NCBI RefSeq assembly: GCF_030068615.1
Contig: NZ_JASJOC010000003.1
Coordinates: 248,001-312,000 of the forward strand
DNA from: Halostagnicola sp. A-GB9-2
Lineage (GTDB): Archaea; Halobacteriota; Halobacteria; Halobacteriales; Natrialbaceae
DNA: 64,000 nucleotides
Reading direction: 5' to 3'
Shown: positions 55,099-63,264 of the stretch, piece after piece
Layout of the letters: each line of letters opens with the position of its first letter
Numbering within the stretch: position 1 is the stretch's first letter
Made by a program: the position numbers and the translations under genes
Notes under the pieces: model-generated
Database searches by the model: none
What the model was told of the DNA's origin: nothing
What the model saw: the letters and a program-made list of their open reading frames with translations, nothing else

Positions 55099-56418
55099 AT
55101 GCGACTCTGGCAGGATCCGCTCCGACGCCGCTGGTTACTTTGGGGCACGCTCGGCGTAACCTTCCTCCTGGTCAACGTCAACCGACTCTCCTCTGCGGTG
55201 TTAGCCGAAGATCTCATGGTCGCCTTCGGAACCTCTGGGGCGCAACTCGGGACGCTCCATGCTGTCTTCTTCTGGGTTTATGCGTTCATGCAGATCCCGA
55301 CGGGGATTCTCGCGGACCGCGTCGGCCCGCGACTTACGGCGGCCGCCGGCGGGGTGGTAATGAACGTCGGCGCAATCTGGTTTGCGCTCGCTGACAGCTA
55401 CCTCGCGGCCGGCGTCGCCCGCGGGCTCGTCGGCCTCGGTGGGAGCGTCATCTTCGTCTGCATCCTCCGATTCTGTGCGAACTGGTTCCGCGCTGACGAG
55501 TTCGCGACGGTGAGCGGCCTGAGCTTCGCGGTCTCCGGCGTCGGGGGCGTACTCGCGACGACGCCGCTCGCAGTCGCCGTCGACGCGACCGGCTGGCGCG
55601 CCTCGATCGGCTGGCTCGGTGTTCTCGGGCTCCTCTGTGCCGTCGCCGTGTTCGTCTTCGTGCGGGATACGCCCGAGGCGGCCGGTTTCCAACAGATCGA
55701 CGGCGTTCCGGGTCAGTCGACGCTCACGAACGCCGAACTTCGAACCCATCTCTCGGCCATCCTCCGGGACCGCTGGATCTGGGTCGTGAGCATCATGCTG
55801 TTCTGTGCGAACGGCGTCAATCTCACCATCTTCGGACTGTGGGGCGTTCCCTACGTCGTGCAACTGTACGACGTCTCGGTGACCTACGCCTCGGTGTTCA
55901 CCCTGCTCGGCGGTCTCGGCGTGATGGTCGGCCCGCCCGCGTTCGGCTGGCTTTCGGACCGCCTCGAGCGCCGCGTCGAGTTGATGATCGGTGGCGGAGC
56001 CTGTTTCGCGATCACGCTCGCGGTGATCGCCGTTGCCGGCGATCCGCCGCTCCCTGTCGTCGGCATCGCTTTCTTCCTCACCGGAGTGTTGTTCGGCTCG
56101 TTCCTGCTCGGGTACGCGATCGTCAAGGACAGGCATCCCAGCAGCGCGAGCGGCATCTCGACGGGGACGATAAACGGCGCGTCGTTCTTCGGCGCCGCGA
56201 TGCTCCCGACGGTGATGGGTTGGGCGCTCGACGCCTACTGGACGGGAGAACTCGTCGGCGGCGTCCGGGTCTACACGGAGACCGGCTACCAGCTAGCCTT
56301 CGGAATCGCAACCGTCGCTGGAGTGATCGCCTTCGCGTGTACCGTCTGGCTGTTCGTCAACACCGATCGCTCGAGCCCAAACCCTCACTCACGACAGGAT
56401 CGCTCGAGCGGCGAATAA
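55099..56418 (+). CDS. MFS transporter
   Basis: 439 residues with 12 predicted helices. MFS loop 2-3 signature is TGILADRVGPRLTAAAG, and the second-half equivalent FGWLSDRLERRVELM. ISTGTINGASFFGAAMLPTVMGW is near the end of the last helices. The substrate cannot be told from sequence; its neighbours handle proline, so an amino-acid or organic-acid substrate is possible. ATG 55099 (MRLWQDPLRRRWLLWG) is the start. Its 3' end overlaps proline dehydrogenase by 30 bases. Confidence 0.88.
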   Translation: MRLWQDPLRRRWLLWGTLGVTFLLVNVNRLSSAVLAEDLMVAFGTSGAQLGTLHAVFFWVYAFMQIPTGILADRVGPRLTAAAGGVVMNVGAIWFALADSYLAAGVARGLVGLGGSVIFVCILRFCANWFRADEFATVSGLSFAVSGVGGVLATTPLAVAVDATGWRASIGWLGVLGLLCAVAVFVFVRDTPEAAGFQQIDGVPGQSTLTNAELRTHLSAILRDRWIWVVSIMLFCANGVNLTIFGLWGVPYVVQLYDVSVTYASVFTLLGGLGVMVGPPAFGWLSDRLERRVELMIGGGACFAITLAVIAVAGDPPLPVVGIAFFLTGVLFGSFLLGYAIVKDRHPSSASGISTGTINGASFFGAAMLPTVMGWALDAYWTGELVGGVRVYTETGYQLAFGIATVAGVIAFACTVWLFVNTDRSSPNPHSRQDRSSGE

Positions 56419-57354
56419 CAGGTTCTCCTTGCGCTCGCGGACTCGCCGGTAGAAGTACAACAACCAGCGAGAACCGTAGGGAACGTACTGATAGACGGTC
56501 ACGCCCTCGGCCGCCAGCTCGCGCTGGGCGTCCTCCCGAACGCCCATCAGCATCTGGACTTCGTAGGGCGTTCCGTACTCCTCGTGGAGTTCTCGAGCGT
56601 ACGCGATCATCGCCGGGTCGTGGCTTCCGACCGCGATGCCGCCGTCGCGGTTCTGGAAGGCGTCCTCGAGCAGGGTTCGGTACGCCTTGTCGACCCGGTC
56701 TTTGTCCTTGTAGGCGATCGATTTCGGCTCATCATAGGCTCCCTTGACGAGCCGGACCTTGCCGGGAACGTCGTTCAGCCGCTCGAGATCCTCACGCGTG
56801 CGTTTCAGGTTCGCCTGCAGACAGAGTCCGACGGCTCCTTCGACGGCCGCTCGGTTTTCGAGCGCCACATCGTCTTCGAGCGCTACTCCTTCGGAGCCCG
56901 TTCCGCCTTCGACGGTTTCGACAACCTCGAGCTCCGCTGATTCCATCGATTCGGCCGTCTCCACAGAGGCGTACTCTCGAGCGAGCCGTTCGTAGGCCTC
57001 GAGCGTCGCGTCCGTCGTCGTGTGGTTTTCCATGTCTACCCAAACGAAAACGTCTCGTTCGGCCGCGTGGGAGACGATCCGCTCGAGGTTCGATTCGAAC
57101 GCTTCCGGTCCGATATCGAGGCCGATCTGCGATGGTTTGACCGAGATACAGACGTCGAAGCCCGACATCGCAATCGACTCGACGAGCGAGCAGTACGCGT
57201 CGGTATCGTCGGCGACTACGTCGGGGTCGTCGTGGTGTTCGCCAAGCAAATTGAGGATCGCCCCGACGCCGTCGTCGTTGAGCTGTTGGACGTGCTCGAG
57301 CGCTTCGGGTGGCGACTCGCCGGCGACGAACCGACTGGCGATCGGTGGAATCAT
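56389..57354 (-). CDS. proline dehydrogenase
   Basis: 321 residues, stand-alone PRODH. It oxidises proline to P5C with FAD. Conserved features: the start MIPPIASRFVAGESPPEALE, CISVKPSQIGLDIGPEAF, VFVWVDMENHTTTDATLEAY, LCLQANLKRTREDLERL, VRLVKGAYDEPKSIAYKDK, AVGSHDPAMIAYARELH and YEVQMLMGVREDAQRELA, ending in the helix 8 YVPYGSRWLLYFYRRVRERKEN with the substrate-binding Arg residues. An acidic insertion (about 128-165) between two strands is not in bacterial enzymes. Confidence 0.94.
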   Translation of the reverse strand: MIPPIASRFVAGESPPEALEHVQQLNDDGVGAILNLLGEHHDDPDVVADDTDAYCSLVESIAMSGFDVCISVKPSQIGLDIGPEAFESNLERIVSHAAERDVFVWVDMENHTTTDATLEAYERLAREYASVETAESMESAELEVVETVEGGTGSEGVALEDDVALENRAAVEGAVGLCLQANLKRTREDLERLNDVPGKVRLVKGAYDEPKSIAYKDKDRVDKAYRTLLEDAFQNRDGGIAVGSHDPAMIAYARELHEEYGTPYEVQMLMGVREDAQRELAAEGVTVYQYVPYGSRWLLYFYRRVRERKENLLFAARAILS

Positions 57355-57458
57355 CTAGTCGGATCTAGAAAGCGGGGACTCTTAACCACAACACCGACCA
57401 AATAATTCAATAACATCTTACAGAAATTATCGTGTCCAATAGGCGATTTCTCGGACGG

Positions 57459-58211
57459 TCACAGCGGATCGGTCACTTCCTCGATAGCCGGGTCGAGTAG
57501 CTTCGCCTCGGCCTTCCGGAGGTGTTCGAGCAACGTCGTTTTCGAAACGTCCGCCTTTTCTGCGAGCTCTCGAGTCGTAATCTCTCGCGGCCAGGCGTAG
57601 TAGTTGTGTTCGCACGCGAGCTCGAAGATTTCGCGCTGGCGCGTCGAAAGCAGGGCAACGCGGCCAGGGCTTTCGTCGCTGAACGCGTCGTTCGTGGTGA
57701 TTTTCGTGACCGTAATCTCGGCCGACCCCTTCTCCCTGACGGCCTCGAGGCGCTCGTGAAGTCGGTCGCGATCGGTGTCGCCGACGAAGACGGACCAGAA
57801 TTCGGTGCCGTCGCGGATCCGGACCGCCGATTCCTGGATGAATCCCTCCGACGCGAGCGCGTCGCTGATCGTGTGGGTCGGGTCGTACTCGACGAACAGC
57901 TCGCGTGCGGTGTTGCCCGGAACGGACTTTGCCTCGTCGAACCCGTACCGACGTTGCATCACGACGACGGAGTCCGTCAGTCGCGAGTTTCGGGTCTCCT
58001 GAATCAATTCGTTTGTTTCCTCGAGCGAGTCTCCGTACGCCGTGAAGTGTCCCTTGACCCGGCCGTCGGTCGCGTTGTAGACGGTGTGTGCGAGAAGACT
58101 GGCGTCGGTCGCCTCCGTTACCTCGAGCGTCCAGCAGTCCGGATGCCAGATCTCGAGTGTGAGACGAGCACCCCCCGTTGGATAGTCGTCCGTTATCTCT
58201 GTCGTCGCCAT
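57459..58211 (-). CDS. HTH-10 (Bat-type) transcriptional regulator
   Basis: 250 residues. Residues 1-190 are the bacterio-opsin-activator-type ligand domain (GGARLTLEIWHPDCWTLEVTE, followed by GHFTAYGDSLEETNELI). The C-terminal HTH_10 is LLSTRQREIFELACEHNYYAWPREITTRELAEKADVSKTTLLEHLRKAEAKLL (read in parts): a helix-turn-helix that binds DNA. It sits between the proline dehydrogenase gene and the divergent aldehyde dehydrogenase gene, so it very likely controls proline catabolism, sensing proline or P5C. That link is inference from position. Confidence 0.9.
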   Translation of the reverse strand: MATTEITDDYPTGGARLTLEIWHPDCWTLEVTEATDASLLAHTVYNATDGRVKGHFTAYGDSLEETNELIQETRNSRLTDSVVVMQRRYGFDEAKSVPGNTARELFVEYDPTHTISDALASEGFIQESAVRIRDGTEFWSVFVGDTDRDRLHERLEAVREKGSAEITVTKITTNDAFSDESPGRVALLSTRQREIFELACEHNYYAWPREITTRELAEKADVSKTTLLEHLRKAEAKLLDPAIEEVTDPL

Positions 58212-58233
58212 TGTCAGCTAGTATCACACACTC

Positions 58234-58241
58234 GTTTAAAC
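58234..58241. promoter_or_regulatory. palindromic AT core between regulator and ALDH genes
   Basis: GTTTAAAC lies in the 87-base divergent spacer, 23-30 bases upstream of the regulator start at 58211. It serves as a TATA element for that gene and, being palindromic, might be an operator. Confidence 0.35.
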
Positions 58242-58298
58242 CTCTGTCCCGACCATGGGAGGGGAGCCTACTATTCTTCGGAGGAACGATGAATATCC

Positions 58299-59879
58299 AT
58301 GGCTCAACAATCTGCCGACGACGTGTACAACCACTACATTGCGGGCGGGTGGTCCGACGGCGACGGAGGAGAAACGTTCGAGAGCGAGAACCCGGCTACG
58401 GGAGAGGCGCTCGCGACGTTCGAACGGGGGACCGAGTCGGATGTCGACGCCGCACTGGAGGCGGCCGATGAGGCCGCCGAGGAGTGGCGAGCACTCTCCT
58501 ACATCGACCGGGCGGAGTACCTCTGGGACATCTATCACGAACTGCGCGAGCGGACGGACGAACTCGGCGAAATCGTCACGAAAGAGTGTGGCAAGGAGAT
58601 CTCTGAGGGGCGAGCCGATGTCATCGAAGCCTATCACATGGTCGAGTGGGCCGCCGCCAACGCCCGCCATCCCCACGGCGACGTCGTTCCCAGCGAAATC
58701 GCCTCGAAGGACGCCTACATGCGTCGAAAGCCCCGGGGTATCGTCGGCTGTATCACCCCCTGGAACTTCCCCGTCGCGATCCCCTTCTGGCACATGGCCA
58801 TCGCGCTGGTCGAGGGGAACACGATCGTCTGGAAACCCGCCGAACAGACCCCATGGTGCGGCCAGATCATCGCCGAGATGTTCGAGGACGCGGGCATCCC
58901 CGACGGCGTCTTCAACATGGTACAGGGCTTCGGCGACGCCGGCGCGGCCATCACGGACGACGAGCGCGTCGATACCGTCCTCTTTACCGGCTCAGCGGAG
59001 GTCGGCCACGAGATCGCCGGCAAGGTCGGTGCCGAACCCGGCAAACTCGCGGCCTGCGAGATGGGCGGCAAAAACGGGATCATCATCGCTGAGGACGCCG
59101 ACATGGACATCGCGATCCACTCGGCGATCATGTCGAGTTTCAAGACGACCGGCCAGCGCTGCGTCTCGAGCGAGCGCCTGATCGTTCACGAGGAGATCTA
59201 CGACGAGTTCAAAGACCGCTTCGTCGAGGTCGCAAAGAGTATCTCGGTCGGCGACCCGCTGGCCGAAGAGACCTTTATGGGTCCCGCCATCGAATCCCAG
59301 CACGTCGAAAAGATCGCGAAACACAACGAACTGGCCCGACAGGAAGGAGCCGAGGTGCTCGTCGATCGCTTCGAACTCGAGGACGAGGAGATACCCGACG
59401 GACATGAAGAGGGGGCGGCTACTGCCGCCGATGGTGAACGAAGCGGGAGCTTCGCGAACGGTCATTGGGTCGGCCCGTTCGTCTACGAACTCGAGTACGA
59501 CTCCGACCTGCGGTGTCTACAAGAGGAGTGTTTCGGCCCGCACGTCGCCCTGATCGAATACTCGGGCGATATCGATCGAGCGCTCGAGATTCACAACGAC
59601 ACGAATTACGGGCTCGCCGGGGCGATCGTCAGCGAGGATTACCGGAAGATTCACCGCTTTCGCGACGACGGCGAGGTCGGACTGGCCTACGCGAACCTGC
59701 CGTGTATCGGCGCGGAAGTCCACCTCCCCTTCGGCGGCGTGAAGAAGTCGGGGAACGGCTATCCGAGCGCTCGAGAGGCCATCGAGGCCGTCACCGAACG
59801 GACCGCGTTCACGCTCAACAACTCGAAAGAGATCGAGATGGCACAGGGGCTCTCGGCGGATATCCTGACCGATGACTGA
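58299..59879 (+). CDS. aldehyde dehydrogenase, P5C dehydrogenase-like
   Basis: 526 residues. ALDH superfamily with catalytic Cys288 in TTGQRCVSSERL and Glu254 in ACEMGGKNG; Asn156 in TPWNFPVAIP and Lys179 in VWKPAEQTPW. Subfamily layout resembles L-glutamate gamma-semialdehyde dehydrogenases, which make glutamate from proline-derived P5C with NAD. A low-complexity insertion (about 365-385, PDGHEEGAATAADGERSG) sits before the FGP loop. It completes the pathway begun by proline dehydrogenase across the regulator. Confidence 0.92.
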   Translation: MAQQSADDVYNHYIAGGWSDGDGGETFESENPATGEALATFERGTESDVDAALEAADEAAEEWRALSYIDRAEYLWDIYHELRERTDELGEIVTKECGKEISEGRADVIEAYHMVEWAAANARHPHGDVVPSEIASKDAYMRRKPRGIVGCITPWNFPVAIPFWHMAIALVEGNTIVWKPAEQTPWCGQIIAEMFEDAGIPDGVFNMVQGFGDAGAAITDDERVDTVLFTGSAEVGHEIAGKVGAEPGKLAACEMGGKNGIIIAEDADMDIAIHSAIMSSFKTTGQRCVSSERLIVHEEIYDEFKDRFVEVAKSISVGDPLAEETFMGPAIESQHVEKIAKHNELARQEGAEVLVDRFELEDEEIPDGHEEGAATAADGERSGSFANGHWVGPFVYELEYDSDLRCLQEECFGPHVALIEYSGDIDRALEIHNDTNYGLAGAIVSEDYRKIHRFRDDGEVGLAYANLPCIGAEVHLPFGGVKKSGNGYPSAREAIEAVTERTAFTLNNSKEIEMAQGLSADILTDD

Positions 59880-59949
59880 CCGAGGACAACGGTGGGAGAA
59901 GTCGATCGATGAAAATGGTGAGAGTGAGAAGTTGATCGGAACCAGCCGA

Positions 59950-61515
59950 TCAGTACTCGTTGTCGCGCAGCCGGTCGACTTCGTCCTCGATCTCCTTTGC
60001 GAGTTCGGCCTGCTGTTCGTTGGCCCTCGCGATCTGTTCGCTTGCAGCGGAGATTTCTTCGGCTTTCCCCATCGAGGAGTCGGTCATGCTGGCGACTTCC
60101 TCGGTACTCGCGGCCTGATCGTCCGTGGCGTCGGCGACCTCCTGAATGCCCGTCGTGGCCTCTCGAACCGAGTTTTCGATCCGATTCAGGTCCTCGACCG
60201 CGTCCTCGACGAGATCGACCGCATCGTCCGTCTCCGTTCCCGCCCGATCGATGCTTTCGACGGTGTTTTCGGTATCTTTCTGAATCTGATCGACCATCTG
60301 CTCGATGTTCTTGGCCTCCTCCTGAGACTCTTCGGCGAGGGACTTGACCTCGTCGGCGACGACGGCGAAACTGTCCCCGGCTTCGCCCGCGGTCGCCGCT
60401 TCAATCGACGCGTTGACCGCCAGCAGATTCGTCTGGTCCGCGATCGTGTTGATGACTTTGACGATCTCGTCGATGCGCTCAACTCGCTCCCTGAGCTTCT
60501 CGACGTCGTCCGAAACCTCCGCCGCGGCCGCCTCGAGGCTCTCCATCTTCTCGAGGGCGTCTTCGGCGGTATCGGAGGCGTTGTCGGCGATGTCCTTTGC
60601 GGTCTCGCTCGTCGAGCTGACCTCCTCCGCGTTCGAGGCGATCTCCTCGACGGTGGCCGAGAGACTCGAGACTTCGCCTGAAACCTGCGACATCGATTCG
60701 ACCTGGTCCTCGGCGAGCTGACCGACTTCGTTCGACTGTGCCACGGCGCTGTCGGCCGAATCACGGAGTTCTGAAACCCTCTCCTCGACACTTTCGGTCA
60801 CTCGTTCTCGCCGCTCGAGTTCCTCCTCGATATCCGCATAGGAGTGAATGTACGTGTCCATAACGACCTGCTGGTCGAGGTTGATAAGTTTGAGCGCCGA
60901 GAGCGCTCGGTCGACGACCTCGTCGACGGCGTCGTCAACCGCCTCCTGAGCCTCGCTCGCGGTGAGCATCGGTTCATCGTGCTGTGTCCCCGCGGCGGTC
61001 GTGGCGCCGTCCGGGACCGAATCCGAATCGGCTTCGGACAGCTCCGGTCGCTCTTTCGCTTCGGTACCGATTTCGCCGAGAATCCCCTCGTAGTAGATCG
61101 AATACGCCCCCAGATAGATTTCCGGACCGAGATCGAGCATATCGTGAAGCTTCCCGATCTTGGCACGCCGGTCGACGTACTCTTTGCCGTACTCTCCTCG
61201 GCCGAGGTCTCTGAGATACTCCGCCTGCGTTCGTTTGAGGCTCTCGACCTGCTTGCTCGAGGAGTCTATTATCGCGACCGTCTCCTCGTGAGACTGCAGA
61301 TGCGCGTAGAATTCGTCGACGAGATCGTCCGCAATATCGTCGAACAGGCCCGACATCGACTCGAGGCGGGCGGCGTCCTCCCGATCGAACCGCGTGTACT
61401 CTTTTCGCCACTCGATTCGGTCCGCGTCGATGTCGAGTTCCGCAGTCAACTGCGACCCGATTACGTTCCTCCTGTCTCCATCAGAGATTTTATACTCGCT
61501 CCCATCGCCGGTCAT
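59950..61515 (-). CDS. hemAT: globin-coupled transducer (HemAT type), heme His present
   Basis: 521 residues, soluble methyl-accepting protein. Residues about 30-160 are a globin sensor: [19 protein letters not shown], then [29 protein letters not shown] with the proximal heme His124. A linker (about 165-200) is acidic. The signalling part carries [41 protein letters not shown] and [17 protein letters not shown]. HemAT proteins bind oxygen and drive aerotaxis via CheA. A TATA element TTTATATA at 61544-61552 lies upstream. The next transducer is 120 bases upstream. Confidence 0.93.
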   Translation of the reverse strand: MTGDGSEYKISDGDRRNVIGSQLTAELDIDADRIEWRKEYTRFDREDAARLESMSGLFDDIADDLVDEFYAHLQSHEETVAIIDSSSKQVESLKRTQAEYLRDLGRGEYGKEYVDRRAKIGKLHDMLDLGPEIYLGAYSIYYEGILGEIGTEAKERPELSEADSDSVPDGATTAAGTQHDEPMLTASEAQEAVDDAVDEVVDRALSALKLINLDQQVVMDTYIHSYADIEEELERRERVTESVEERVSELRDSADSAVAQSNEVGQLAEDQVESMSQVSGEVSSLSATVEEIASNAEEVSSTSETAKDIADNASDTAEDALEKMESLEAAAAEVSDDVEKLRERVERIDEIVKVINTIADQTNLLAVNASIEAATAGEAGDSFAVVADEVKSLAEESQEEAKNIEQMVDQIQKDTENTVESIDRAGTETDDAVDLVEDAVEDLNRIENSVREATTGIQEVADATDDQAASTEEVASMTDSSMGKAEEISAASEQIARANEQQAELAKEIEDEVDRLRDNEY

Positions 61516-61543
61516 AATAACACGTTTGTAATTCTCTGTTACG

Positions 61544-61552
61544 TATATAAAT
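61544..61552 (-). promoter_or_regulatory. TATA box of hemAT
   Basis: ATTTATATA on the minus strand, centred about 33 bases upstream of ATG 61515, gives a leader of about 7 nt. Confidence 0.5.
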
Positions 61553-61635
61553 CCACTTGCTATTCCAACGGATCATGTCTCTAAAGACGCAACTGATTGC
61601 TCTCTGGGAGGGAATACGAACCGAACTTATTCGCC

Positions 61636-63105
61636 TCAGACGTCCTCTGTTAGCCGTTTTGCCTCCGCTTCGATATCGTCCATAAGTTCGAACTGCTCGT
61701 CCGCGATACCGGAGATCTCCTCGGATTTCGAGGATACTTCTTCAGTCTGACGATTTGCCTCTTCTGTCATACTTGCAACCTCCTCGATGCTCGCCGCCTG
61801 ATCGTCCGTCGCCTCCGCGACCTGATTGATCCCTTCGGACGTATCGCTCACCAGATCCTCGATCTGCGAGAGATTATCGACCGTCTCCTGGACTCGCCGA
61901 ACGCTCTCGTCGAGTTCTTCTATTGCCGTTTCGAGGCTCGTTGCGGTGTGTTCGGTATCCTGCTGGATCTGGTTTACCGTCCGCTCGATATTCTTCGCCT
62001 CCTCTTTCGAATTTTCGGCCAGGGACTTCACTTCGTTCGCGACGACGGCGAATCTGTCTCCCGTCTGGCCGCTATCTGCGGCTTCGATGGATGCGTTGAC
62101 GGCCAGGAGGTTCGTCTGGTCGGCGATGTCGTTGATTACCTCGACGACCTCGTCGATCTCTTCGACCCCCTCTCGCAGGGCTTCGACGTCTTTTGAGACC
62201 TGCTCCGTCGCTTGCTCGACGCTTTCCATGCTCTCGATCGCCTGTTCGCCGTTCTCGAGGGAATCCTCGACGAACTCGGCGCTCTCGGCGCTCGTCGAAC
62301 TAACCTCTTGTGCGTTCGAGGCGACCTCCTCGACGGTCGCAGAGACCGTCGAGACCTCGCTTGTGACCGTCGAGATCGATTCGGACTGGTTCGTGGTCAT
62401 GGAATCGATCTCGGTGGTCGCCTCCTGGACCGCTTCAGTTGCGTCTCGGAGTTCCGCGATCATTTCCTGAGTGTTCTGGGCGATCGATTCGCGACGTTCG
62501 ATATCCTCCTCGAGGTTGGCGTAGGACTTGATGTACTGGTCGACCGCGACCTGCTGGTCTAAGTTCAGTAACTTCCCCATCGATACGATCCGCTGGACCA
62601 TCGTTTCGACACCGTCTTGGACGGCACCAGCAGCAACGTCGGCATCGGGATCCGCGTTCGCGACACCGATCTCCTCGAGCACATCGGTTGCGATTCCTTC
62701 GACCAGTGCCTCGAAGTACACTGTGTAGGCTCCGATGACGATACTCGGCTCGACTCCCATTTGCTCGTAGCGCTCACCGGCCTTCGCCCGCTCCTCGTAA
62801 TACTGCTGACCGTACGATGCGGCCGCCATCTCGTCCACGTAGCCGTCTGTTTGCTGTCGAAGTCTCTCGGCGCCGGCCGAGTCGATGGTTCCCATCTCGA
62901 TCGAGTGATCTGCGAGGGTTTGGGAGATGCGGTCGGACTCCGATCGGATAACCGACGAAATTTCCTCGAGTCGTTTTCGATCGCTCTCGTCGAATCGCGT
63001 GAACTCCTTTTGCCACGCCAGCGATTGGCCCCCGATGCCGAGTTTATCGAGTTGGTCCACCCCGGCCACAGTCCCGCCATCTGTTTGATATGAATCCTCG
63101 TTCAT
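61636..63105 (-). CDS. globin-coupled-like transducer, heme His replaced by Tyr
   Basis: 489 residues, soluble, paralogue of the neighbouring hemAT. The globin-like sensor (about 25-150) keeps WQKEFTRFDESDRKRLEE and the loop-helix ERAKAGERYEQMGVEPSIVIGAYTVYFEAL, but the position of the proximal heme histidine is Tyr113 (codon at 62767-62769). The signalling domain is intact: [21 protein letters not shown] and FAVVANEVKSLAENSKEEA. It may sense something other than oxygen or bind heme differently. It lies between the cheA fragment and hemAT on the same strand. Confidence 0.9.
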   Translation of the reverse strand: MNEDSYQTDGGTVAGVDQLDKLGIGGQSLAWQKEFTRFDESDRKRLEEISSVIRSESDRISQTLADHSIEMGTIDSAGAERLRQQTDGYVDEMAAASYGQQYYEERAKAGERYEQMGVEPSIVIGAYTVYFEALVEGIATDVLEEIGVANADPDADVAAGAVQDGVETMVQRIVSMGKLLNLDQQVAVDQYIKSYANLEEDIERRESIAQNTQEMIAELRDATEAVQEATTEIDSMTTNQSESISTVTSEVSTVSATVEEVASNAQEVSSTSAESAEFVEDSLENGEQAIESMESVEQATEQVSKDVEALREGVEEIDEVVEVINDIADQTNLLAVNASIEAADSGQTGDRFAVVANEVKSLAENSKEEAKNIERTVNQIQQDTEHTATSLETAIEELDESVRRVQETVDNLSQIEDLVSDTSEGINQVAEATDDQAASIEEVASMTEEANRQTEEVSSKSEEISGIADEQFELMDDIEAEAKRLTEDV

Positions 63106-63264
63106 GTGGGTAGTAATTGGTATATTTCCTCGCTATCGGGGTTTAGGTTTACTGGCCCCTAGCACGCTCGAGCGCCGTGCTCGTTCGCACACGGCGCTCC
63201 GAGAATTTGCACTGGGTTCCAAAAAACCGGGTCGCTCGAGAGTATCGCTTCCGTGACGAATCGG

